Shown here in pieces: positions 1 to 4,744 of a DNA stretch of 5,534 bases (its first letter is position 1; every line of letters starts with the position of its first letter). A program made the translations under genes and the position numbers. The DNA lies in contig JAFZEB010000096.1 of assembly GCA_017560855.1 (NCBI GenBank), forward strand, positions 1 to 5,534. The letters are read 5' to 3'. This stretch comes from Ruminiclostridium sp. Its GTDB lineage: Bacteria; Bacillota; Clostridia; Oscillospirales; Oscillospiraceae. Below the pieces are notes generated by a model. It saw nothing but the letters and a program-made list of their open reading frames with translations, did no database searches and was not told the DNA's origin.

Positions 1-1
1 C

Positions 2-541
2 GGTCTGACCATGACTCTTTTGCTGGCTGCCCTTCTGGCTGTTTTCATCTGGCAGTCCCCGCGGGTGAAGGACAACGAGGGCGTGACCATTTATCGAGTC
101 TACCAATTTGAACACGAAGAGGAAGGCTCCTGCTTCTTCTTTCTTTATTCTGCCCCCTTCTATAACAACTCCACCTCTTCTACTGCCGAGGTACAGGAGA
201 AAGATGGAAAAACGGTCCTTCAAATCGATTTTCAACGGGATATCCTCAGTAAAAAGATCAATGGCACCCTGGAGCATGCCACATATTTTTCGGGCAGCGA
301 TGTTGATGAGGTCCACCTGGGAGATGAAGTCATCTGGACCAGAGAGGCCAACGGAGACGACCCAGTTCCAGATTACGTTTATGAGTATACTTCCCAAGCA
401 TGGACTAGCTGGGCCATTGAACTGGACGGGAAAGAAAATTACACGGACTTCCCCGCCCCCTTTATCCTCGCATTTGATTACAAGGAAGGCCGCCAGATCG
501 TCTGGGACCTGGACGGCAACGTGCTGCGGGAAACCCCCTAA
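2..541 (+). CDS. Membrane-anchored protein of unknown function (5' partial)
   Basis: I do not recognise this protein. The frame is open to the left edge of the window. The first ATG is at 11, but the ten bases before it hold no Shine-Dalgarno sequence, so the real start is probably outside the window. Counting from that ATG, 176 residues are visible. Residues 2-14 are strongly hydrophobic (TLLLAALLAVFIW), followed by a polar, acidic domain rich in Tyr, Asp and Glu. This fits a single N-terminal membrane anchor or signal sequence with an extracytoplasmic domain. There is no lipobox: the only Cys is residue 41, well past the hydrophobic stretch. The C-terminus (IVWDLDGNVLRETP) looks like a beta hairpin. 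The gene is followed about 70 bases later by a terminator. Its base composition is less GC-rich than the genes further right, but not sharply so. Coding status is well supported by length and the protein-like sequence; function is unknown. Confidence 0.7.
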   Translation, partial: GLTMTLLLAALLAVFIWQSPRVKDNEGVTIYRVYQFEHEEEGSCFFFLYSAPFYNNSTSSTAEVQEKDGKTVLQIDFQRDILSKKINGTLEHATYFSGSDVDEVHLGDEVIWTREANGDDPVPDYVYEYTSQAWTSWAIELDGKENYTDFPAPFILAFDYKEGRQIVWDLDGNVLRETP

Positions 542-610
542 AAACAACGTCACCCCATGTAGGGCACGACAGCACATGCAGGGTACCACGTTGGTCTTCC
601 CATAAAATAA

Positions 611-640
611 CCGCCTGGGTCTCCCCAGGCGGTTTTGTTA
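611..640. terminator. Bidirectional intrinsic terminator between convergent genes
   Basis: A perfect 9-bp stem (CCGCCTGGG at 611-619 with CCCAGGCGG at 624-632) closes a 4-base loop and is followed on the plus strand by TTTTGTTATCTTT. On the minus strand the tail is TTATTTTATG, so it can also end the kinase-like gene whose stop lies at 648. It sits exactly between two convergent genes, which fits shared use. Confidence 0.88.
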
Positions 641-647
641 TCTTTCC

Positions 648-1220
648 TTATTCACAAGCGGCCAGTATCTCTTTCATGCACCGGTCCAGGCCCAGCTGGG
701 TGGTGTCCAGAACCAGGTCGTAGTTGGCCGGGTCACCCCAGGTAAGGCCCCCTGTGAGGTTCCGGTAGTGGGTGGACCGGATCTTGTCCCGGCTCTCCAC
801 CAGCCGCTGGGCGGCATCGGGGAAGAGCTTTTCCTCGGTCACCATCCGGTGGATGCGGTCATCTTTATCCCCCTGGATAAAGACCCTCAGGCAGTCCTCC
901 CGGTCCCGCAGGACATACTCGGCGCAGCGGCCCACGAAGATACAGGGCCCCTGGTCGGCCAGACTGCGGATCAGGTTGGCCTCCCGTTCCGTGGTGCTCT
1001 CCCCCACAGGCTTGGACAGAAGATACCCGTCGTACATACCTGTGGTCAGGCAGAAAAGGAGGCTGGTGCAGGACAGGACATGGTCCTCGTCCGGGTAGCC
1101 GTGGTTGTCCAGATAATCCTTGTCGTAAAGGGGGATGCCCAGGCGGGCAGCCAGCTCCTGGGCAATGGTATAACCACCGCTGCCGCACTGGCGGGAAATG
1201 GCAATGATCTGTTTCTTCAT
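648..1220 (-). CDS. Cytidylate kinase-like family protein
   Basis: A 190-residue protein of the cytidylate kinase-like family (the Cytidylate_kin2 type of small P-loop kinase common in Clostridia). By family it should be a cytoplasmic nucleoside or nucleotide kinase, but the true substrate of this subfamily is not settled. Visible family features are the N-terminal strand and loop IIAISRQCGSGGYTIA (residues 5-20), YDK at 32-34, GPCIFVGRCAEYVL at 91-104, and the C-terminal WGDPANYDLVLDT at 161-173. The nucleotide loop lacks the Lys of a classical GK[ST] Walker A. This is usual for the subfamily, so it is not taken as damage. I chose the ATG at 1220 because GGGAGGT (1234-1228) lies 7 bases before it and MKKQIIAISR matches the family N-terminus. 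An in-frame upstream extension to 1346 is open but has poorer start signals. It is transcribed alone, between the terminator at 1349-1384 upstream and the one at 611-632 downstream. Confidence 0.88.
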   Translation of the reverse strand: MKKQIIAISRQCGSGGYTIAQELAARLGIPLYDKDYLDNHGYPDEDHVLSCTSLLFCLTTGMYDGYLLSKPVGESTTEREANLIRSLADQGPCIFVGRCAEYVLRDREDCLRVFIQGDKDDRIHRMVTEEKLFPDAAQRLVESRDKIRSTHYRNLTGGLTWGDPANYDLVLDTTQLGLDRCMKEILAACE

Positions 1221-1227
1221 GTCTCTT

Positions 1228-1234
1228 ACCTCCC
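1228..1234 (-). promoter_or_regulatory. Ribosome binding site deciding the kinase-like gene start
   Basis: GGGAGGT on the minus strand lies 7 bases before the ATG at 1220. The frame stays open upstream to 1346, and this site is what favours the 190-residue form. Confidence 0.8.
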
Positions 1235-1266
1235 TTTTCATGTGGGATCGAAATGTTATCACCTCC

Positions 1267-1294
1267 ATCATACTCCTTTTTGATGAAAATACAA
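1267..1294 (-). promoter_or_regulatory. Tentative promoter of the kinase-like gene
   Basis: On the minus strand TTGTAT (1294-1289) is followed after 16 bases by TATGAT (1272-1267). The -10 box is one base from consensus; the -35 matches at 4 of 6. The gene needs its own promoter because a terminator ends the upstream unit at 1349. The assignment is weak: the -35 is poor and the spacing slightly short. Confidence 0.35.
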
Positions 1295-1300
1295 CACCTA

Positions 1301-1330
1301 TTTGCAAGTTAGCTCCGAAAAACTTGCAAA
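1301..1330. repeat. Perfect inverted repeat, possible operator or activator site
   Basis: TTTGCAAGTT (1301-1310) and AACTTGCAAA (1321-1330) are perfect 10-base inverted copies separated by 10 bases, so half-site centres are 20 bp apart, about two helical turns. It lies 80 bases upstream of the kinase-like start codon and just upstream of the tentative -35 box. There is no T-run beside it and the spacer is large, so a terminator is unlikely. A dimeric regulator site is the inference. Confidence 0.5.
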
Positions 1331-1348
1331 CCCCGCATACTGTCAAAT

Positions 1349-1384
1349 AAAAGAAGGCTTCGGCAAACGCCGAAGCCTTCTTTT
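1349..1384 (-). terminator. Strong intrinsic terminator of the ylmH-DUF896-tautomerase unit
   Basis: A 16-bp uninterrupted stem (1349-1364 with 1369-1384) closes the 4-base loop at 1365-1368. Its core is GAAGGCTTCGGC paired with GCCGAAGCCTTC. On the minus strand it is followed by TTTATTTGAC after the stem's own run of Ts, and it begins 11 bases past the stop codon of the tautomerase gene. Confidence 0.92.
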
Positions 1385-1394
1385 TATGGTCATG

Positions 1395-1760
1395 TTAGTC
1401 CTTCTTTGCCATGCTGGTGGCGATGGTCTTGCCGCCGATGGCGATGCGGTCCAGAGCATTGTCGTGGTAGACCACGGTCAGCTTCTTGTCAGCGCCCAGG
1501 ACCTCCTGGACGGCACCCTGCATCGCCTCTGCCAGAGCATCCACCTTCTCCACCTTGGTGGGGCCGGCTTCCAGGTTGATGACAACCATCTTCTGGTCAG
1601 CCAGGGGCTTGCCGTTCTCGTACAGGGTCTCGTACTCCTTCACGAAGGTGTAGATATGGGGGGCCTTCAGGACGGGGACGGCTGCGTCGTACAGCTTCTC
1701 CACCAGAGCGTCCTTCTTCTCCTGGTCCATCTTGGACACGTTTACGTACATGCTGGGCAT
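1395..1760 (-). CDS. Tautomerase-superfamily protein, fused 4-oxalocrotonate tautomerase type
   Basis: A 121-residue protein that reads as two beta-alpha-beta units of the 4-oxalocrotonate tautomerase/MIF superfamily joined in one chain. The start MPS leaves Pro-1 at the N-terminus after Met removal, the catalytic general base of the superfamily. Unit one is about residues 2-55 and unit two about 58-115. The second unit ends with RIAIGGKTI, which resembles the FGIGGELAS strand of 4-oxalocrotonate tautomerase. A 120-residue length fits fused members, which assemble as trimers instead of hexamers of single units. I could not place the active-site Arg residues with confidence, so the reaction is unassigned. 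The start at 1760 is supported by AAGGAGG (1776-1770) 9 bases upstream. It is the last gene of the cluster, 58 bases after the DUF896 gene and just before the terminator. The superfamily call is inferred from motif similarity read by eye. Confidence 0.72.
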   Translation of the reverse strand: MPSMYVNVSKMDQEKKDALVEKLYDAAVPVLKAPHIYTFVKEYETLYENGKPLADQKMVVINLEAGPTKVEKVDALAEAMQGAVQEVLGADKKLTVVYHDNALDRIAIGGKTIATSMAKKD

Positions 1761-1818
1761 AGGTTAAATCCTCCTTAGTATTGGTTGAATCGCCCCAAGG
1801 GGCGGGTTTCACATTGGG

Positions 1819-2034
1819 TCAGGACAGGGTATCGTCCTTCTTCTTCAGGGGAGTCTGAGAGCCGTCCTCCTCCACAAAGTAGACGTTGGAGAGGGTTGCC
1901 TCCAGGCTCTTGCGGATGTCGGCCAGGTACTCCTTCCGCAGGGCTGCCTGCTCCACCTTTTCCTCCTCGGTCAGGCCCACGGTCTTGCTCTTGCGGGCCA
2001 GTTCGTTGATGCGGTCAATGCTTTCTTTGGTCAT
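1819..2034 (-). CDS. DUF896 family protein (YnzC-like)
   Basis: A 71-residue cytoplasmic protein of the DUF896 family, whose best-known member is Bacillus subtilis YnzC. The signature is RINELARKSK near residues 8-17, then LTEEEKVEQAALRKEYL (21-37), predicted as a helical hairpin, followed by RKSLEATLSNVYFVEEDG and a lysine/aspartate tail. The molecular function of the family is not known. In B. subtilis ynzC lies with the SOS-controlled division inhibitor gene yneA, but here the neighbours differ and I see no LexA-type box. The start is uncertain: ATG at 2034 has AAAGGA 8 bases upstream and best matches family N-termini. ATG at 2058 has GGGGGAG 5 bases upstream and would add eight residues. 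A TTG at 2076 directly abuts the ylmH stop. The gene lies immediately downstream of ylmH and is likely cotranscribed with it. Confidence 0.88.
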   Translation of the reverse strand: MTKESIDRINELARKSKTVGLTEEEKVEQAALRKEYLADIRKSLEATLSNVYFVEEDGSQTPLKKKDDTLS

Positions 2035-2076
2035 GTCCTTGTTCCTTTCTATGGTCATGGGGTCTCCCCCGGTCAA

Positions 2077-2874
2077 TTACAAATATCGTTCCAGCCCCAG
2101 GATGATGCGGCCCCGCTTGGAAGTTCCGCCCACCTCCGTCAAGACACACTTCCCCAGGCCCCGGCAGGACAGGGTATCTCCTTCCTCCAGGGTCTTGTCG
2201 GCCTTCTCACAGGGCCGGTGGTTCACCATCACCCGGCCACCCCGGATGAGATCAGCGGCACGGCTGCGGGAGATGGAGAAACCGGAAGCCAGCACCGCAT
2301 CCAGCCGCAGGGTGGCCACGGTATCCCGAATCTTCTTGACCTCTCCCTTGGCGGGGGACAGGTCGGACAAAGGGATTTCCCGAAGCTTCACCGGGTATCG
2401 CCCCGCCTTTTCCCACTGGGCCAGCAGAATGGGGAGGGTCTCCCGCAGGACCAGGACCTGGGCCCCGGTCTCGGTGATGAGGATATCCCCGATCTTCTCC
2501 CGGGTCAGCCCCAGGCCCATGAGGGAACCCAGGTAATCCCGGTGGGTGAGACTGGCCATGGCGGTCACCTTGACCTCCAGGGCGCAGACGGGACAATCCT
2601 CGCTCTCCTGCCAGGTCTCCTCCTCCAGCCAGTCTGGCAGGAAGGCCCAGAGCTTCCGCTCAGCCTCCGGGTAGCCCCCAAAGAGGACCCCCTGCCTGGG
2701 GGCGGCAGCCATGAGCAGGTCGGCGCTCACCGCCTGCTCCGCCGGGGAGAGGAAACCCGTATGGGTGGGCACGCCTCGCTGGTCGGCCCGCTGCTGTTGG
2801 TCCAGGACCCGGGCCAGCAGCAGACGCTGATCCCCGTCCCGGGCGAACCGGTCCAGAAGCTCTCGCTTGTTCAC
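2077..2874 (-). CDS. ylmH: YlmH-type S4 RNA-binding protein (RqcP2)
   Basis: A 265-residue homologue of YlmH, a cytoplasmic RNA-binding protein that in B. subtilis acts on obstructed large ribosomal subunits and is also called RqcP2. Visible in order are FGGYPEAER (about residues 65-73), the highly conserved HRDYLGSLMGLGL block starting at 111, and a C-terminal S4 domain from about 189 (LRLDAVLASGF, SRSRAADLI, GGRVMVN). Length is close to the usual 255-260. I chose the GTG at 2874 because GGAGG (2886-2882) lies 7 bases before it and NKRELLDRF fits the family. The longer ATG form from 2931 would start at or inside the promoter region and has no such site. A CPVC pair at residues 94-97 is unlike the sequence I recall for the Bacillus protein. 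In many Firmicutes ylmH lies in the sepF/divIVA cluster; here it heads a unit with DUF896 and tautomerase genes instead. Confidence 0.93.
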   Translation of the reverse strand: MNKRELLDRFARDGDQRLLLARVLDQQQRADQRGVPTHTGFLSPAEQAVSADLLMAAAPRQGVLFGGYPEAERKLWAFLPDWLEEETWQESEDCPVCALEVKVTAMASLTHRDYLGSLMGLGLTREKIGDILITETGAQVLVLRETLPILLAQWEKAGRYPVKLREIPLSDLSPAKGEVKKIRDTVATLRLDAVLASGFSISRSRAADLIRGGRVMVNHRPCEKADKTLEEGDTLSCRGLGKCVLTEVGGTSKRGRIILGLERYL

Positions 2875-2881
2875 GGCCTGC

Positions 2882-2886
2882 CCTCC
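2882..2886 (-). promoter_or_regulatory. Ribosome binding site deciding the ylmH GTG start
   Basis: GGAGG on the minus strand, within AGAAGGAGGG, lies 7 bases before GTG at 2874. It supports a GTG start over the in-frame ATG at 2931. Confidence 0.85.
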
Positions 2887-2935
2887 TTCTTTCAGTCGGT
2901 ACACGGCAAACACTTTGCCATAATATATCAATTTT

Positions 2936-2965
2936 AGTATATCCTGCGATAGTGTCTATTGTCAA
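2936..2965 (-). promoter_or_regulatory. Sigma-A type promoter of the ylmH unit
   Basis: On the minus strand TTGACA (2965-2960) is followed after 18 bases by TATACT (2941-2936). The -35 is full consensus and the -10 matches at 5 of 6. Transcription would begin near 2929, about 55 bases before the GTG start of ylmH. Confidence 0.75.
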
Positions 2966-2987
2966 CGGAAAAGATTGGGGATATAAT
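2959..2987 (+). promoter_or_regulatory. Plus-strand promoter P1, overlapping the ylmH -35 box
   Basis: TTGTCA (2959-2964), 17 bases, then consensus TATAAT (2982-2987). Its -35 occupies almost the same bases as the minus-strand TTGACA, so the two promoters fire away from each other from a shared box. It would give a leader of roughly 140 bases before the lipid kinase gene. Confidence 0.6.
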
Positions 2988-3026
2988 CATGTCTGCAAAT
3001 GCTCCAGGATTTTTCCCCGGACAGGA

Positions 3027-3055
3027 TTGCAATTTTCTTCCACACCCAGTATAAT
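3027..3055 (+). promoter_or_regulatory. Plus-strand promoter P2 of the lipid kinase gene
   Basis: TTGCAA (3027-3032), 17 bases, then consensus TATAAT (3050-3055). The start point would be near 3062, about 70 bases before the lipid kinase ATG. It is the nearer of two candidate promoters for that gene. Confidence 0.6.
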
Positions 3056-3123
3056 ATGGGTACTTAACAAACGCTTTCGTAATTAAACACAGAATTTCCA
3101 TTCGTCCCCAATCCAAAGATTAT

Positions 3124-3128
3124 GGAGG
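3124..3128 (+). promoter_or_regulatory. Ribosome binding site deciding the lipid kinase start
   Basis: GGAGG lies 5 bases before the ATG at 3134. It overlaps the alternative in-frame ATG at 3122, which has no site of its own. Confidence 0.85.
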
Positions 3129-3133
3129 CCGTT

Positions 3134-4036
3134 ATGAGACGCATCCTTTTCATCTACAACCGGCACGCCGGCAAGAACAAGACCTGGTTCGGCCTGTCGG
3201 ATATGATCAACGCCATGACCGAGCAAAACTGCCTGGTGACCACCTTCCCCACCCAGTACAGGGGTTCGGTCACCGACATCATCCGGGAACGTGGCCACGA
3301 TTATGACCAGATCGTCATTGCCGGCGGCGACGGCACCCTCAGCGAGGCCATCTCCAGCGCCCGGAAGATGGACCCCGTGCCCGTCATCGGCTATATCCCC
3401 CTGGGCACCACCAACGACTTCTCCCGGAACCTGGACCTGCCCTCCACCAAGGATATCAGTGAGGTGGCCGCCACCGCCGTCACCGGCGTGCCCCAAACCC
3501 ACGACCTGGGCTCCTTCAACAACCGGGACTTCCTCTATGTGGCGGCCTTCGGTGCCTTCGCCCAGGTGTCCTACTCCACCCCCCAGGCCATGAAAAATGT
3601 GCTGGGCTACAACGCCTACATCCTGGAGGGCGCTCTGAACCTGACCTCCATCAAGCCCCACCACATCAAGGTGGAGTACGACGGCAACGTGATTGAGGGG
3701 GATTTCCTCTATGGCATGGTGAGCAACACCACCTCGGTGGGCGGCGTGAAGAACTTCCCTCCGGGCAACCCCGACCTGTCCGACGGCCTGCTGGAGGTCA
3801 CCCTCATCTCCCCCATCCGGGGTATCAAGACGGTGGAAGAGTTCGGTCGGGCCCTCCTCAGCGGGGACCCTTCGGTCCTCAGCTCCGTCCTCACCTCCTT
3901 CTCCACCCCCAAGGTGACCATCACCTCTGAAGAGGGCCTCACCTGGACCCTGGACGGTGAACCCGGCGGCACCCATCAGGTGGCCGAGATCCAGGCCCTT
4001 CACAAGGCCTACACCATCGTCCATGGAGAATCCTGA
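3134..4036 (+). CDS. Diacylglycerol kinase-family lipid kinase (YegS/DgkB type)
   Basis: A 300-residue protein with the diacylglycerol kinase catalytic fold. Such enzymes phosphorylate diacylglycerol or related lipids at the inner face of the membrane with ATP, feeding phosphatidic acid back into phospholipid synthesis. The lipid substrate here is not proven. Motifs are NRHAGK (residues 9-14, the NPxSG-like loop), the nucleotide-binding GGDGTLSE from 64, PLGTTNDFSR at 89-98, LSDGLLEV at about 215-222, and DGE at 274-276, the catalytic motif near the C-terminus. Length matches the family (about 290-310) and no key motif is missing. I chose the ATG at 3134 because MRRILFIYN fits the family and GGAGG lies 5 bases before it. 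The in-frame ATG at 3122 overlaps that site. It is divergent from ylmH and followed 88 bases later by the universal stress protein gene. I see no strong terminator between them, so read-through is possible. Third codon positions are strongly C-rich. Confidence 0.93.
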   Translation: MRRILFIYNRHAGKNKTWFGLSDMINAMTEQNCLVTTFPTQYRGSVTDIIRERGHDYDQIVIAGGDGTLSEAISSARKMDPVPVIGYIPLGTTNDFSRNLDLPSTKDISEVAATAVTGVPQTHDLGSFNNRDFLYVAAFGAFAQVSYSTPQAMKNVLGYNAYILEGALNLTSIKPHHIKVEYDGNVIEGDFLYGMVSNTTSVGGVKNFPPGNPDLSDGLLEVTLISPIRGIKTVEEFGRALLSGDPSVLSSVLTSFSTPKVTITSEEGLTWTLDGEPGGTHQVAEIQALHKAYTIVHGES

Positions 4037-4059
4037 TGTTTTCCATAAAACCCCATTTG

Positions 4060-4088
4060 TTGACACCCTACCACTTGTATGGTATAAT
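4060..4088 (+). promoter_or_regulatory. Full-consensus extended -10 promoter of the usp gene
   Basis: TTGACA (4060-4065), exactly 17 bases, then TATAAT (4083-4088) preceded by TG-G, giving the extended element TGGTATAAT. All twelve core bases match the sigma-A consensus. Transcription should begin near 4095, some 30 bases before the start codon. Confidence 0.93.
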
Positions 4089-4124
4089 CTGAACAAGAAA
4101 TCATATGAAAGAGGAGGTTTTTTC

Positions 4125-4553
4125 ATGGAAATTAAGAAAGTCCTTCTGCCCATCGACGGCAGTGAGCGCTCCAAGCGTACCATTCGTATGGTCAAGCGTG
4201 TGTGCAGACCCGAAGAGTGCGAGATCTACATCGTCAAGGTCATCGGCGCACAGCTGTACATCAACTCCATGGAGGAGATCAAGCTCCGCGCAGAGCAGGC
4301 TGCTCCCGAGCTGGAGGAAGTGGCAAACATGCTGCCTGAATTCACCGTCCACACCCAGGTCCTGCTGGGCAGCGCTCCCGGCGTGGAAATCGTGGAATAT
4401 GCCCGGGAGATCGGCGCTGCGGTCATCTTCCTGACCCGCTCCAGCCGTGGTCCCCTGCGTAAGATGGGTTCCGTGGCCAACTACCTGGTGAAGAACGCCA
4501 CCTTCCTGGATGTCTTCGTCATGCGTGAAGATCACCCCGAGCACGCAGAATAA
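4125..4553 (+). CDS. Universal stress protein family protein
   Basis: A 142-residue single-domain UspA-family protein, cytoplasmic and probably dimeric as usual for the family. These proteins are made under stress or in stationary phase; their biochemical role is poorly defined. The N-terminus KKVLLPIDGSERS (residues 4-16) is the first strand with the conserved Asp. VLLGSAPGVEIVEYAREIGAAVIFL (79-103, quoted here in parts: GSAPG at 82-86 and IGAAVIFL at 96-103) is the usual centre. GSVANYL begins at 115. The usual ATP loop G-2x-G-9x-G[ST] is altered: TRSSRG (104-109) replaces the first Gly with Thr and only five residues separate G109 from G115. ATP binding is therefore doubtful. The start at 4125 follows GAGGAGG (4111-4117) with 7 bases between. 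The gene has its own promoter and terminator. Confidence 0.9.
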   Translation: MEIKKVLLPIDGSERSKRTIRMVKRVCRPEECEIYIVKVIGAQLYINSMEEIKLRAEQAAPELEEVANMLPEFTVHTQVLLGSAPGVEIVEYAREIGAAVIFLTRSSRGPLRKMGSVANYLVKNATFLDVFVMREDHPEHAE

Positions 4554-4564
4554 CCCGCAACCCT

Positions 4565-4597
4565 AAAAGAGGAAAGGCAAATGCCTTTCCTCTTTTT
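4565..4597 (+). terminator. Intrinsic terminator of the usp gene
   Basis: A 14-bp perfect stem (AAAAGAGGAAAGGC at 4565-4578 with GCCTTTCCTCTTTT at 4583-4596) closes the loop AAAT and runs into TTTTT. It begins 12 bases after the usp stop codon. The A-rich left arm gives a U-run on the opposite strand too, so it may also stop transcripts from the right. Confidence 0.93.
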
Positions 4598-4617
4598 ATG
4601 TATCCAGTCACGTTGCC

Positions 4618-4725
4618 GGGCTGATATCAAATCGGCCCCTACCGATAAGGGTGGTGTCGAATCGCTCCAAAGCCCCCTCATCCGCCCACTTCGTGGGCAC
4701 CTTCTCCCCAGGGAGAAGGCTTTGG
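4618..4725. repeat. Structured intergenic element, possible dispersed repeat
   Basis: Three foldable parts lie side by side. GGGCTGAT (4618-4625) pairs with ATCGGCCC (4631-4638) with one G-U. GCCCAC (4684-4689) pairs with GTGGGC (4693-4698). CCTTCTCCC (4700-4708) pairs with GGGAGAAGG (4711-4719). CCAAAGCC (4667-4674) and GGCTTTGG (4718-4725) could close an outer stem around the last two. No ORF of substance runs through it. The style resembles dispersed palindromic elements seen between genes in many bacteria, but a single copy here cannot prove repetition. Confidence 0.45.
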
Positions 4726-4744
4726 CCATATCCCACACGAAATG

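Noticed and set aside
1221..1346. N-terminal extension of the kinase-like gene
   Set aside because: It spans the inverted repeat and tentative promoter, its residues do not match the family, and the site at 1228-1234 points to the ATG at 1220.
1324..1346. TTGACA at 1346-1341 (minus) as the -35 of the kinase-like gene
   Set aside because: It is part of the terminator tail and no acceptable -10 hexamer lies 16-18 bases downstream.
2989..3054. 21-codon open frame just after P1 as a leader peptide
   Set aside because: The ATG would lie at or before the transcript start and has no ribosome binding site; its stop overlaps the P2 -10 box.
2934..3116. 60-residue open frame on the minus strand in the divergent region
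   Set aside because: It overlaps three promoter candidates, has no ribosome binding site and no family-like sequence.
4023..4046. Hairpin over the lipid kinase stop codon as a terminator
   Set aside because: The 8-bp stem ATGGAGAA/TTTTCCAT is AT-rich with a G-U pair and has no T-run after it.
3083..4195. Long 370-codon minus-strand frame antisense to the lipid kinase
   Set aside because: It mirrors the strong third-position C bias of the real gene; its Gly/Val/His-rich sequence is typical of a shadow frame, and it crosses the usp promoter.
4532..4738. 68-residue minus-strand frame across the folded intergenic element
   Set aside because: It runs through the usp terminator and hairpins, has no ribosome binding site and no protein-like pattern.
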